Assembly (NCBI GenBank): GCA_014534095.1
Contig: JACVSD010000001.1
Coordinates: 5,262-69,261, forward strand
DNA length: 64,000 nt
Reading direction: 5' to 3'
From: Nitrospiraceae bacterium
GTDB lineage: Bacteria > Nitrospirota > Nitrospiria > Nitrospirales > Nitrospiraceae
Shown one piece after another: positions 7,283 through 16,436 of the stretch. The notes under the pieces are model-generated. The model was not told the DNA's origin. It did not search any database and saw only the letters and a list, made by a program, of their open reading frames with translations. Position 1 is the first letter of the stretch. Each line of letters starts with the position of its first letter. The position numbers and the translations under genes were made by a program.

Positions 7283-8236
7283 ATGACTACCACGCCGCTT
7301 CGCCTGGGCATTAGTCGATGTCTATTGGGCGAAGAGGTCCGCTTCGACGGCGGGCACAAGAGGGACAATTTTCTTACGGACGTCCTGGGCCGCTATGTGG
7401 AATGGGTTCCTGTATGCCCTGAGATGGAAGCAGGGCTCGGTACGCCTCGTGAAGCGATGCGGTTAGTCGGTGACCCGCGTCATCCTCGGCTGCTGACGAT
7501 CAACGGCGGACATGATCACACAGCGGCCTTGGAGGCGATGACAGAACGGCGCGTCGTGGAGCTGGCGAATGAGGGCTTATCTGGCTTTGTGTTCAAGAAG
7601 TCGTCCCCCAGCTGCGGCATGGAGCGGGTGCGTGTGTACAATCCGCACGGGATGCCGGCACGAAACGGAGTGGGAATTTTTGCGCGGGGATTCATGGCGC
7701 AGTATCCGTTGATTCCGGTCGAGGAAGAGGGACGGCTCTGTGATCCTGCGCTCAGGGAAAACTTCATTGAGCGAGTGTTCTGCTACCGCCGCTACCAGGA
7801 TTTGGTGAGCCATGGGATCACGAGGCAGGCGATGGTTCGCTTCCATACGATCCACAAGTACCTGCTCCTGGCTCATAACCAGTCACACTACGAGATATTG
7901 GGGCGCCTGGTAGGGCAGGCGAAGCAGCACCGTCCAATGGAATTGGCGGTGAAGTATGGGGAACTCTTCATGAAGGCGTTGGCGATGAAGGCGACCGTCC
8001 GGAAACACGTTAATGTGTTGCAGCATATCCTGGGGTTCTTTAAGGAGCGGCTGGGCCAGCCGGAGAAAGCCGAGTTGTTGGGGGTGATCGATGACTATCA
8101 ACGGGGACTAATTCCGTTGATCGTCCCCCTCACACTGATCAAGCACTACGTTCGCCTTTTCGATGTGGAGTACATCCGCGATCAGGTCTATCTCAATCCG
8201 CATCCCAAGGAGTTGATGCTGCGCAACCATGTCTAA
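7283..8236 (+). CDS. DUF523 (TudS-like) + DUF1722 (YbgA-like) protein
   Basis: A 317-residue two-domain protein. The N-terminal DUF523 part (about 1-150) has the family's three cysteines in SRCLLG, VCPEMEAGLGTPRE and KKSSPSCG. In the characterised relative TudS (thiouracil desulfurase) these bind a [4Fe-4S] cluster. The C-terminal DUF1722/YbgA part (about 185-310) is all-helical, with FHTIHKYLLLAHN. This fusion is common; proposed roles include tRNA or nucleobase thiol metabolism, but the substrate is unproven. The Shine-Dalgarno AAGGAG is about 14 nt before the ATG, which is long. Confidence 0.85.
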   Translation: MTTTPLRLGISRCLLGEEVRFDGGHKRDNFLTDVLGRYVEWVPVCPEMEAGLGTPREAMRLVGDPRHPRLLTINGGHDHTAALEAMTERRVVELANEGLSGFVFKKSSPSCGMERVRVYNPHGMPARNGVGIFARGFMAQYPLIPVEEEGRLCDPALRENFIERVFCYRRYQDLVSHGITRQAMVRFHTIHKYLLLAHNQSHYEILGRLVGQAKQHRPMELAVKYGELFMKALAMKATVRKHVNVLQHILGFFKERLGQPEKAELLGVIDDYQRGLIPLIVPLTLIKHYVRLFDVEYIRDQVYLNPHPKELMLRNHV

Positions 8237-8375
8237 CGAGACCACTCAGGCAAGGTGTTGCCGATGGTGCCGGAGGTCTAAGCGCTCCCGCCCAGAAGTC
8301 GCCATGACAAGACGAGTCTAAGGGCATGGCGCTGCGTGAGCCGCGATGCCTGGAGAAAAGGAAGGAGCGAGACTG

Positions 8376-8882
8376 GTGATACAGACACGTGGAGTGATTC
8401 TAGTCGGTCATGGCGGCATTCCCAAAGGGTGTCCCCAGGACATGGTCATGAGACTGAAGCGTCTCGAGGCTCAGCGGCGCTCTGCCAGGCAGCCGCCGTC
8501 GGCTGAAGAGGTCGAGCTGGATGGCAAAATACGGCAGTGGCCCCGGTCGCCCGAGACCGATCCCTATCAGGCAGGTCTCGAAGCGGTAGCCGCTCATTTA
8601 CGCACCGAGTTGGACGGTGTGCTGTTTGCGGTGGCCTACAACGAGTTTTGCGCCCCGACGTTGGAAGAATCGGTGGCGGAGTTGGTTGCGAAGGGGGCGA
8701 CGCATATCACCGTGACCACGACGATGTTCACGCCGGGGGGATCCCATTCGGAACTAGAGATTCCGGAAATCCTGGATCATCTGCGGCCGCGGCACCCCAC
8801 CGTTGACCTGCGCTATGCCTGGCCGTTTGATTTGCAGCAAGTGGCTCACATGTTGGCGCAACAGATACGACGGTTTGCGTAA
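8376..8882 (+). CDS. CbiX/SirB-like chelatase family protein
   Basis: A 168-residue protein of the sirohydrochlorin chelatase (CbiX) type. It has the N-terminal metal-site motif ILVGHGG and a later TMFTPGGSHSELEIPEIL block that matches the family's FxxPGGHxxxDIP signature. Family members insert cobalt, iron or nickel into sirohydrochlorin on the way to B12 or siroheme. The GTG at 8376 is preferred over the ATG at 8346 because AAGGAG lies 8 nt before it. The long insertion after the first motif (about residues 18-50, Arg/Glu rich) is unusual, so another metal-handling role is possible. Confidence 0.75.
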   Translation: MIQTRGVILVGHGGIPKGCPQDMVMRLKRLEAQRRSARQPPSAEEVELDGKIRQWPRSPETDPYQAGLEAVAAHLRTELDGVLFAVAYNEFCAPTLEESVAELVAKGATHITVTTTMFTPGGSHSELEIPEILDHLRPRHPTVDLRYAWPFDLQQVAHMLAQQIRRFA

Positions 8883-8986
8883 CCGGTTTTCGGCCGGTGC
8901 ATGGGACAAGCAGAAGAAAGAGGATTCATTCCATGAGCGCTCCTGTGTAGAATATCGCCGCTACACCTTGTTATTCAGGAGGAGTC

Positions 8987-9559
8987 GTGCGCGATCAATT
9001 GGCCAAGGCCTTTCACGAGACACAGTCATTTAAATGGGACCCCAAGCAGGGATTTAAACTGGCCTCCGGGGTCATGAGCCCCTTCTATGTCGATTGTCGG
9101 TCCCTCATGGCCCACCCGTCTACGCGTCGGCTCGTAGCAAGCTTGGCCTACGACGTCTTGAGGCCGGTTGATATGAATTGCCTTGGAGGATTGGAAATCG
9201 GGGCCATTTCGATTGCCACGACGATTTCTGATTTTGCGTTCACGGCGCAACCATCACGGCAATGGCGGACCTTTGTCGTCCGCAAACAGGCTAAAGATCA
9301 TGGGCTCGGAAAACTGATCGAGGGGACAGTTCGCGCCGGCGACCGGGCGCTGATCGTCGATGATGTGCTGACTAGCGGAGGCTCTCTGCTAAAGGCGGTG
9401 GCGGCCGCGCGAAGCGCTGGCCTCGTCGTCACGCATGCCTTGGTGATTGTGGATCGTAAGGAGCAGGACGGGTCGAAGAAGGTGGAGAGCGAAGGCGTGA
9501 CGTTGCTGAGTCTACTGACGGTCGACGATTTGGTAAGAGAGCAGCCCGCCATGCGGTGA
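8987..9559 (+). CDS. pyrE: orotate phosphoribosyltransferase
   Basis: This 190-residue type I phosphoribosyltransferase makes orotidine 5'-monophosphate from orotate and PRPP in pyrimidine synthesis. The PRPP-binding loop is ALIVDDVLTSGGSL (about 119-132), the flexible-loop region has VVRKQAKDHG with the catalytic lysines, and FKLASGVMSPFYVDCR matches the N-terminal substrate region. The GTG start is supported by AGGAGGAGTC directly upstream. Length and domain content are normal. It is monocistronic here and convergent with the lipoprotein gene downstream. Confidence 0.95.
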   Translation: MRDQLAKAFHETQSFKWDPKQGFKLASGVMSPFYVDCRSLMAHPSTRRLVASLAYDVLRPVDMNCLGGLEIGAISIATTISDFAFTAQPSRQWRTFVVRKQAKDHGLGKLIEGTVRAGDRALIVDDVLTSGGSLLKAVAAARSAGLVVTHALVIVDRKEQDGSKKVESEGVTLLSLLTVDDLVREQPAMR

Positions 9560-9567
9560 TGTGGCCA

Positions 9568-9879
9568 CTACTTGCATTGAAATTGAATACCCCAACGGCG
9601 TTCCTGCACGATGTCCTGAGCCCCTTCGACGGGACCCGCCAGTTTAACCCGGCCCTTTGTCTCCCCTTCGCGAACGATGGTATATGGCCCGCCGCATTTC
9701 TTCTGCATGAGGGCGAACGCGTCGTTCCGAAACGATGACAGCATGGATCCTTGCTCTCCTCTGAAGGGGTAGACCACGACCCCGCCATGGTTCTCCTCCT
9801 GCAGGAGTTTGGCACCATCCGCACAGCCTGAGAAGAGCACTGCCCACAGGGCAAAAGGAAGTCTTGACCAGCGTTTCAT
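9568..9879 (-). CDS. small lipoprotein
   Basis: A 103-residue protein with a basic N-terminus, a short hydrophobic stretch and the lipobox LFSGC (Cys about residue 18), so it should be lipidated and anchored in the envelope. The mature part contains VVVYPFRGEQGS and a second cysteine in QKKCGGPYTIVREGE. Proteins of this type are common small lipoproteins in Nitrospira, with no known function. The ATG at 9879 was chosen because longer versions bury the signal peptide. The Shine-Dalgarno site is weak. It is convergent with pyrE, only 8 nt away. Confidence 0.75.
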   Translation of the reverse strand: MKRWSRLPFALWAVLFSGCADGAKLLQEENHGGVVVYPFRGEQGSMLSSFRNDAFALMQKKCGGPYTIVREGETKGRVKLAGPVEGAQDIVQERRWGIQFQCK

Positions 9880-9936
9880 GCGGTTTTTATCATGATGAAC
9901 GGGCCGCATGGCGTATCGACTGATAGGGAGGTTCCT

Positions 9937-10359
9937 ATGAAACGATTGCTCTTCATACTCTGTGGGTGTGTGCTGCTTGCCGGTCTTGCCTGGGCCGAAG
10001 CCTGGTCGTACCATTCCTACCTTCTGAGCGTCCAGCAATTACAGAGTGGGTTGGCCAAAGCGCCTTCTCCTGCCAAGAAGGGATTCGTGCTCGTTGACGT
10101 GCGCTCGCCGGAAGAGCACGTCTCGGGTGCCATCCCGGGGACCGATGTGAATATTGACTTTCGTGAAATTAAGTCTCGGCATAAGGAAATCGGTGCTCAG
10201 CCGGACGATCATATCGTGGTCTATTGCCAATCCGGGCATCGCAGCAATATTGCAGCCGAGGCACTGGCGGATATTGGATATCGGCACGTGTATAACGTCG
10301 CGGGCAGTATGAATGCCTGGACAGAAGCCGGGTACCCTGTTGAACGTCCCCGACGATGA
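9937..10359 (+). CDS. exported rhodanese-domain protein
   Basis: A 140-residue protein with a signal peptide (about 1-20, LLAGLAWAEA) and one rhodanese domain. FVLVDVRSPEEHVSGAIPG is the usual N-terminal block and VVYCQSGHRSN the active-site loop, with catalytic Cys followed by QSGHR. Periplasmic single-domain rhodaneses transfer sulfane sulfur, but the acceptor is unknown. GGGAGG lies 6 nt before ATG 9937. It diverges from the small lipoprotein gene and is convergent with the gene ending at 10380. Confidence 0.88.
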   Translation: MKRLLFILCGCVLLAGLAWAEAWSYHSYLLSVQQLQSGLAKAPSPAKKGFVLVDVRSPEEHVSGAIPGTDVNIDFREIKSRHKEIGAQPDDHIVVYCQSGHRSNIAAEALADIGYRHVYNVAGSMNAWTEAGYPVERPRR

Positions 10360-10379
10360 GCGAGTGGCGGGACGTCTCA

Positions 10380-11213
10380 CTATCGCGGGCTGACGCCGAT
10401 GACCGCCGGCAACGGGATGTGTACGGCCGTCGTTCCCGCGAAGAGCGAGGGCCAAGCCGGATGCAAGGGCTCCTTCCCCTGCCACAGGGACTTGGGGACT
10501 AGGATATCGGAGGACGATCCTCCATCCATCGCCATGACCTGATGGACTGTCGGGAGCGTCTCCTTCACGCACCGGCCGATGTCATAGAGGCTCACCGGAT
10601 CCAGCGTCTTAAACACAAGAATATGTCCCTCGACGGTTTCTGCCACAAGGGTTTGGAATGCGCGTTTTCCTGTCTGACGGACGCGAATGGCTCCTCCACC
10701 GTCCACCAGCATGAGCGCTTGTGCCGCCTCGCGATAAGTGACGCGTCGTTCATCAAAGTGGTCAACGGCTAGATCTACCACCCGGGCCCGCCTGGGCGCT
10801 GATGCGGTTGGTTCGGCGACAAACAACCCCTGCCAGGTTGCATGGCGTCGGGTACCCAGCGGCCGGCCGTTCTGATACAGCAGGCCCAGATACCGAAAAT
10901 CGTGCGTGAACAGTCCCGCATTGAATATTAGGTGGTGCCCAGTCGTCCGGTACCAGTCTTCGATAGTTGGTGGCTGCGAGAAGCCGTCCTCTGAGAAATA
11001 GTGCACGGAGAACCGATAGCGCTCAGGATTAATATCAGTCAAGAGTGTCGGAGGAACCTCAGGGCAGTCACTGCCAGGTTTCCACACCGTGAGCGCCAGC
11101 CCGTCACTGACCCGTTGCCAAAGGAGGTCTTGGGCGAAACTAGGAGGAGGTGCCAGGATGCAAACCAGAAACAACAGCAGCCGCGACACGGGGGAGGTGA
11201 GAGGTGAAGACAT
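10380..11213 (-). CDS. exported phosphodiester glycosidase-like (NAGPA/DUF2233) protein
   Basis: A 277-residue protein with a signal peptide (about 1-27, PPPSFAQ). The mature part has the family blocks LIFNAGLFTHDF, ALMLVDGGGAIRV and VMAMDGGSSSDIL. This DGG-type motif set is typical of the phosphodiester glycosidase family (relatives of human N-acetylglucosamine-1-phosphodiester alpha-N-acetylglucosaminidase), some of which act on cell-wall or polysaccharide linkages. The exact substrate is unknown. The gene follows the kinase gene that ends at 11243 on the same strand with a 29-nt gap, so it may be the last gene of that signalling operon. Confidence 0.82.
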   Translation of the reverse strand: MSSPLTSPVSRLLLFLVCILAPPPSFAQDLLWQRVSDGLALTVWKPGSDCPEVPPTLLTDINPERYRFSVHYFSEDGFSQPPTIEDWYRTTGHHLIFNAGLFTHDFRYLGLLYQNGRPLGTRRHATWQGLFVAEPTASAPRRARVVDLAVDHFDERRVTYREAAQALMLVDGGGAIRVRQTGKRAFQTLVAETVEGHILVFKTLDPVSLYDIGRCVKETLPTVHQVMAMDGGSSSDILVPKSLWQGKEPLHPAWPSLFAGTTAVHIPLPAVIGVSPR

Positions 11214-11242
11214 TGCAAAGGCGTCGTGACGCGTTCCTGCGA

Positions 11243-12883
11243 TTACGATATGCGATCGGCGGCTGATTTGCGACGTGCGTTGCCGTCGCGCGGCCGCCCC
11301 CCTGCGCCATTGCCGGCTCCATGATCGCCATCGAGCAGCTCACGCACCAGTTTGGACAGCGCCTCCGGCGTGAACGGCTTTTGAAGGTAGGCGCTCGAAT
11401 GATCGACTCCGTTGACGCCCACGTCGTCGGTGTAGCCGGAAATAAACAGAACTTTGAGTTCCGGCTTGATGGCGCGCAGATGTTGGCCGAGTTCGGTACC
11501 GCTCATGCCCGGCATCACGACGTCCGTGAGTAGGAGGTGAAGACCGGCGATCTGTTGCATGGCTACCAGGCAGGCATCCAGGCCATTTTTCGCTTCGAAC
11601 ACCCGATACCCCAACTTGCGCAGTTCATCGCAGACGAGTTGGCGTACACTGCCATCATCCTCGACTACGAGAATCGTTTCATGCCCCCGGACGGCATGGC
11701 GGGCGAGTTCGAGCGCCGGCTCTGTCTCTACTTCAGCAGTGACGTGCGGCAGATAGATGTCGAAGCGAGTGCCTTGGCCGACGCTGCTCGTCACGTTGAT
11801 GCCTCCTCCGCTCTGCGTGACGATCCCAAAGACGGTGGAGAGGCCCAGCCCTGTCCCCTTGCCTTCTTCTTTCGTGGTGAAGAACGGTTCAAAGATGTGG
11901 GCTTGAACATGGGGTGGCATGCCGCAGCCGGTATCGGAGACCGAGAGCCTGGCATAGTCTCCGGGAGGTAAGGGATGTACGTGATAGACGGGTGTTCGGT
12001 CAAGACGGGCCAGCGAGGTTTCCACCGTGATCGTGCCGCCTCGCGGCATCGCGTCACGAGCGTTGACCACCAGGTTCATTAGCACTTGTTCCAGCTGTGC
12101 GGGATCCGCCTTCACCCGAATGGGGTCCCGGATGGCGGTCGAGCGAAATTCAATGTCTTCTCCGATCAATCGCCGAAGCATTGTTTCGAGGTTGGCGATG
12201 ATCGGATTAAGGTTCAGCACTTTCGGGGCGAAGGGCTGTTTGCGGCTGAAGGTCAGCAACTGCCTGATCAGCGTGGCCGCGCGGTCGCCGGCCTTCTGCA
12301 TTTCTTCAATCTTGCCTTTCAACGGATGGGCCGGCCCCATGTCGCTCAACAACACCTGGCTGTGTCCCATGATGACGGTCAGCAGGTTGTTGAAATCGTG
12401 CGCCAGGCCGCCGGCCAAACGACCGACAGCCTCCATTTTTTGGGCTTGTCTCAACTGTTTTTCTGTTTGCTGCAGAGCTTCCTCGGCTCGCTTGCGCTCG
12501 GAGCGATCGTGCATCTCGCGGAGAGCCCGTTGGACTGACGGGACGAGGCGGCCGAGCCGTTGCTTCAAGATGTAATCGGTGGCGCCGCGATGCATCGTAT
12601 CGATGGCAAGTTCTTCGCCCAGCGTGGCGGAGACGAACAGAAAGGGAAGATCCGGCCGCATGGTGCGTGCCAGCCTGAGCGCGCTCATGCCGTCGAATCC
12701 CGGTAGCGAGTAGTCGGCCAAGATCATATCGATCTGACCGGCCTTGAGCGCGGCGATGAACGCCTCGCGCGTGTCGACCCGGTTGGCCTCGCAGGAAATT
12801 CCGCCTTCCGTCAACGTGGCGATGATCAGGTCGGCATCCGCGGGGTTGTCCTCGAGATACAGTAGTCGAAGCGGCGTCGTCAC
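11243..12883 (-). CDS. hybrid histidine kinase, REC-HisKA-HATPase-REC
   Basis: A 546-residue soluble protein. It has an N-terminal receiver (about 1-125, LEDN acid pair and ILADYSLPG), a dimerisation/phosphoacceptor domain with GGLAHDFNN (His near 162), an ATP-binding domain with N-box NLVVNARDAM, DTGCGM and GKGTGLGLS, then a C-terminal receiver (about 405-525, LLLTDVVMPG). All catalytic motifs are intact. With no membrane segment or sensor domain, the N-terminal receiver probably takes its signal from a partner. It follows the response regulator at 12890-13351 by 6 nt in a three-gene operon. Confidence 0.93.
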   Translation of the reverse strand: MTTPLRLLYLEDNPADADLIIATLTEGGISCEANRVDTREAFIAALKAGQIDMILADYSLPGFDGMSALRLARTMRPDLPFLFVSATLGEELAIDTMHRGATDYILKQRLGRLVPSVQRALREMHDRSERKRAEEALQQTEKQLRQAQKMEAVGRLAGGLAHDFNNLLTVIMGHSQVLLSDMGPAHPLKGKIEEMQKAGDRAATLIRQLLTFSRKQPFAPKVLNLNPIIANLETMLRRLIGEDIEFRSTAIRDPIRVKADPAQLEQVLMNLVVNARDAMPRGGTITVETSLARLDRTPVYHVHPLPPGDYARLSVSDTGCGMPPHVQAHIFEPFFTTKEEGKGTGLGLSTVFGIVTQSGGGINVTSSVGQGTRFDIYLPHVTAEVETEPALELARHAVRGHETILVVEDDGSVRQLVCDELRKLGYRVFEAKNGLDACLVAMQQIAGLHLLLTDVVMPGMSGTELGQHLRAIKPELKVLFISGYTDDVGVNGVDHSSAYLQKPFTPEALSKLVRELLDGDHGAGNGAGGRPRDGNARRKSAADRIS

Positions 12884-12889
12884 AGGCCC

Positions 12890-13351
12890 TCAATGAAAAG
12901 ACGAAGGGGCTGTGCCTTCGGGGGGAGGTTCGTTGATCAGACCCCAAAACGTGCCGAGCTCTTTGACGGCTGAGAGAAATTGATGGAACTCGACGGGCTT
13001 CACGACATAGGCGTTCGCCCCCAGCGCATAGCTTTCGGCCAGGTCCCGTTCTTCACGGGAAGACGTGAGCATCACCACCGGGATCGGGCGCAGGTTCAGA
13101 TCGCTCTTGATGGTGCGCAACACTTCCAGCCCGTCCACCTTTGGCATTTTGAGATCAAGGAACACGACGGCTGGATTCCCCTTGGAGCGGGTTTTGAACA
13201 TCCCCCGACAGTAGAGGTAATCGAGCACTTCGGCGCCGTCGTGGCAGAGGACCACCTTGTCCGAGATGTGCTGCTCTTCCATCGCCGCTAACGCCAACTC
13301 GGCGTCTCGCGGATTGTCCTCCGCCAGAAGGATCGGTTTGACCGCCGTCAT
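12890..13351 (-). CDS. single-domain response regulator (Rcp1-like)
   Basis: A 153-residue stand-alone receiver. The acid pair is in LLAEDNPRD, the phosphoacceptor Asp in VVFLDLKMPKVDG, and the Thr/Ser and Lys switch residues in VVMLTSS and YVVKPVEF. The long loop EVLDYLYCRGMFKTRSKGN is typical of Rcp1-type regulators, which partner phytochrome-like kinases. There is no output domain. Its ATG overlaps the stop of the upstream kinase by four bases, so it is probably phosphorylated by that kinase and passes phosphate to the hybrid kinase downstream. Confidence 0.93.
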   Translation of the reverse strand: MTAVKPILLAEDNPRDAELALAAMEEQHISDKVVLCHDGAEVLDYLYCRGMFKTRSKGNPAVVFLDLKMPKVDGLEVLRTIKSDLNLRPIPVVMLTSSREERDLAESYALGANAYVVKPVEFHQFLSAVKELGTFWGLINEPPPEGTAPSSFH

Positions 13352-14835
13352 GACTGTTCCTTAACCGGTAGCGCGACATAGAACGTCGCTCCCTGATCGG
13401 GCGCTCCTTCAGCCCAAGTGCGTCCGCCATGCCGGTGCACGATACGACGGACATTGGCCAGTCCGATGCCGGTGCCTTCGAATTCGTCGGCCCGGTGGAG
13501 GCGTTGAAATACCCCGAACAGCTTAGGTGCATATTGCATATCAAACCCTACTCCATTATCACGCACGAACACCACGACTTCTGCGGCGCTGCCGCGGTCA
13601 ACGCCCACCTCAATCTTCGCCGTCGGCCGGATACTGGTGAACTTGACGGCGTTCGTTAGCAAGTTCATGAACACCTGCCGCAACATGGCGGGATCACCAG
13701 CCACCTCGGGCAGCGCCTGGATTGTCCAGGAAATCTGCCGTCCTTGCAAGTCAAGACGTAAATCGTAAAGGATGGATTTGATCAGTTGATTGAGATTCAC
13801 CGTCGTGTGGAGCATTTCCTGCCGACCCATCCTGGAAAAAACAAGCAGGTCGTCGATCAGTTGCCCCATCTGTTTGGCGGAATCGGAGATCGTTTGTAGA
13901 TACCGGGCCGCTTTGTCGTTCAGACTTTCTCCCACGGCTTTCCGTAAGAGCGCCGCATACCCGTCGATATGGCGTAACGGGGCTCGAAGGTCATGAGAGA
14001 CGGAATAGCTGAATGCCTCTAGCTCTTTATTGGCGGCTTCCAAAAGTTCGCCTCGCCGCTGCAACTCGGCCGCGACCCGGCGTCGATTCGTAATGTCGTG
14101 CCGGATGAGATAGTACACCGAGGCCAAGAGGACCAGTTGGAGTAACGCTCCAATGCCAAGGAGGACGATGGTATTGGTGGTGCCCGCGGCGGATTCAATG
14201 ACCCGGGCACGCAAACCCTGCTGCTCGTGGACTTCCATTTCACCGATGACCCGGTGGATCGCGGTTAATTCCTGCCTGGCGGCGCCTTCCATGGCCATCT
14301 TACGGACGGCGTTAAATCCACCGCCGTCCCGCTTGGCAATGGCACCGGCTTCCGCAGCGAGCTGCTGGTCGATGAGTCGGTTCAGCACCGTCACCCGCTC
14401 CCGTTGCTCCGGCGCCTCGCGGGTCAGGTCGTTCAGGTACCGGACTAACGTCGGCTTGTCCTCGACCACCGACTTATAGCCCTGGAGGTATACCACCTCG
14501 CCTGTGACGAGATAGCGCCGATGGCTGTTCTCCGCCTCGTCCATTGCGGTGGCGATGGTGCTGAGCAGTTGGACCAGCTCGTGACTGCGCTGATCCTGTG
14601 CGCTGTTCCGAAGCAGGATGCTGGTGTTGCGGTAGGACACGGCGCTGATGACGAGGATCCCGCTGAAGACCAGGCTGAATCCCGTGAGGATTCGACGCTC
14701 GATTGTGAGTGAGCGGAACCAGCGAACCGGGATTTGCCACAGGGGTGATGGCGACGGAGTTGGCGCCGGCAGGGCGAGCGGCTCAGGTGTCTGGTCCTGA
14801 ACGAGAGGCGGCGCATCATCGGTCGATAACGTCAT
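13348..14835 (-). CDS. membrane sensor histidine kinase with CHASE3-type periplasmic domain
   Basis: A 495-residue protein. The cytoplasmic N-terminus is Pro-rich (about 15-35), followed by TM1 (about 46-68), a helical CHASE3-like sensor (about 70-215, MDEAENSHRRYLVTGE), TM2 (about 220-245), HisKA with SYSVSHDLRAPLRHIDG and HATPase with NLLTNAVKF, DNGVGFD and GTGIGL. This kinase type resembles those paired with Rcp1-like regulators, and just such a regulator is coupled downstream. ATG 14835 was chosen because longer forms run into a nearby promoter; no Shine-Dalgarno is visible. Confidence 0.92.
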   Translation of the reverse strand: MTLSTDDAPPLVQDQTPEPLALPAPTPSPSPLWQIPVRWFRSLTIERRILTGFSLVFSGILVISAVSYRNTSILLRNSAQDQRSHELVQLLSTIATAMDEAENSHRRYLVTGEVVYLQGYKSVVEDKPTLVRYLNDLTREAPEQRERVTVLNRLIDQQLAAEAGAIAKRDGGGFNAVRKMAMEGAARQELTAIHRVIGEMEVHEQQGLRARVIESAAGTTNTIVLLGIGALLQLVLLASVYYLIRHDITNRRRVAAELQRRGELLEAANKELEAFSYSVSHDLRAPLRHIDGYAALLRKAVGESLNDKAARYLQTISDSAKQMGQLIDDLLVFSRMGRQEMLHTTVNLNQLIKSILYDLRLDLQGRQISWTIQALPEVAGDPAMLRQVFMNLLTNAVKFTSIRPTAKIEVGVDRGSAAEVVVFVRDNGVGFDMQYAPKLFGVFQRLHRADEFEGTGIGLANVRRIVHRHGGRTWAEGAPDQGATFYVALPVKEQS

Positions 14836-14902
14836 AGGAGCGATTCGGTTGAATGCATGTGCGCGCCTTGACAAGACGCCGCCTGCTGCCCCACGAGCGC
14901 GT

Positions 14903-14930
14903 ATTGTAGCAGAACACTCTGGATGTGAAA
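14903..14930 (-). promoter_or_regulatory. possible promoter of the kinase/regulator operon
   Basis: On the minus strand TTTCAC (14925-14930) and TACAAT (14903-14908) are 16 bp apart, between the end of nuoN and the kinase start at 14835. The -10 is good and the -35 moderate. It would separate this operon from nuo. Confidence 0.4.
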
Positions 14931-14939
14931 GCGATACCT

Positions 14940-16436
14940 TTATCCGCCAGTTCCGAAGGTTGGGTTGACTGCCGCGCCAACGGGAACGGTAAAGTGCGAG
15001 AACATCAATGTCGCGGACACCACCCAATCAATGAACGGCTGGGGGTAGATACCGATGATCAGCGTACCTGCGAGGCCCACGTAGACCACTGCCTTCATCG
15101 GTCCCGAGATCTGAACGGGTGAAGGGTCGATCGGTTCACTGATGTACATCTTCTTGACGACGACGAGGTAGTAGTACATCGATATGACGATGTTAATGAG
15201 CCCCACGGTAATCAGCGTGTACAGGCCTTCTTTGATCGCCGACACGAAGATGTAGAGTTTGCCGATAAAGCCCGCCAACGGCGGGACACCGGCCAGAGAG
15301 AGCAGAAAGAGCAGCATTGCAAAGGCCAGGAAGGGCGAGCGGCGATTCAATCCGCTGTAGTCATCAATCTCATCACTGCCGATGGCATGGCTGACCGCTA
15401 TGACGACGGTAAAGGCGCCGATGTTCGCGAACAGATAGGTGAGCAAATAGAAGAGAATCGCATCGTTTCCCATTTTCGTCCCGGCCGCGAGGCCGATGAG
15501 GACATTGCCGATCTGCGCGATCCCGGAATAGGCCAGCAGGCGTTTGATGTTGCGCTGGGCGATGGCGACGATGTTGGCATAGGTCATGGACAAGACAGAG
15601 GTGCCGACTAAGAGGAAGACCCACATCGGTTTGAATGACGCCAGGGCCACAAAGAAAATCCGCAGGAGCACCGCGATGGCGGCGCCCTTGGGGGCAATGG
15701 ACAAAAAGGCGGTGACCGGCGTCGGGGACCCGTGATAGGTGTCCGGAATCCAGGAGTGGAACGGGACGGCGCCGATTTTGAAGCCCAGAGCGGCGAAGAT
15801 TAGCAGGAAGCCAATCATCAATCCCGGCGTTGCCGTGGCGGATCCCATTTGGGAAAACACGAGCTGACCGGTTTCCCCGTAGACTAGGCTGATGCCATAG
15901 GCGAGCAGCGCGGCCGCGAAGACGCCGAGGATGAAAAACTTCAAACCGGCTTCGTTTGAGGCGAGGTCTTCTCGCAGATAGGCGACCAGCACGTAAAAGC
16001 CGAAAGTCGAAAACTCGAGCGTGACGAACAGCGAGAGCAAGTCATTGGCGGACGCCATGAACATCATGCCGATGGCCGACAAGACCACGAGGAAGTAATA
16101 TTCGCCTCGGAAAAAGGTAAAGCGCTGCACGTATTCAATCGAGGCCAGCAAGACGAGAATGGTGGCGCCCACGATGAACATTTTGAAGAACAGCGCCATG
16201 CGGTCCAGGACGAACATGTTCCCGAACAGGGCGCCCGAGATCTGGTTTACATCGAGCCACGCCAGGCTTCCCAAGGTGATGAGCAACCCCACTACGCTGA
16301 GATAGGCCAGTTGCTCCTTAGGAAGCCGCGGAAACGAGAAGTCCGTAATGAGGATGACACAGAGCCAGAAGGTCAGGAGCATCTCCGGGACCAGCAGCAC
16401 AAGATCGGATAGGGACAGCGTCAGGGAAAATGTCAT
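14940..16436 (-). CDS. nuoN: NADH-quinone oxidoreductase subunit N
   Basis: A 498-residue antiporter-like membrane subunit of complex I, with about 14 membrane segments. The key charged residues of the proton channel are present: Glu in LFVTLEFSTFGF, Lys in LGFKIGAVPFHSW, Lys in SIAPKGAA and Lys in GFIGKLYIF. It is the last gene of the nuo operon and overlaps the upstream nuoM by four bases (ATGA). Length is normal for bacterial NuoN. Confidence 0.96.
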   Translation of the reverse strand: MTFSLTLSLSDLVLLVPEMLLTFWLCVILITDFSFPRLPKEQLAYLSVVGLLITLGSLAWLDVNQISGALFGNMFVLDRMALFFKMFIVGATILVLLASIEYVQRFTFFRGEYYFLVVLSAIGMMFMASANDLLSLFVTLEFSTFGFYVLVAYLREDLASNEAGLKFFILGVFAAALLAYGISLVYGETGQLVFSQMGSATATPGLMIGFLLIFAALGFKIGAVPFHSWIPDTYHGSPTPVTAFLSIAPKGAAIAVLLRIFFVALASFKPMWVFLLVGTSVLSMTYANIVAIAQRNIKRLLAYSGIAQIGNVLIGLAAGTKMGNDAILFYLLTYLFANIGAFTVVIAVSHAIGSDEIDDYSGLNRRSPFLAFAMLLFLLSLAGVPPLAGFIGKLYIFVSAIKEGLYTLITVGLINIVISMYYYLVVVKKMYISEPIDPSPVQISGPMKAVVYVGLAGTLIIGIYPQPFIDWVVSATLMFSHFTVPVGAAVNPTFGTGG

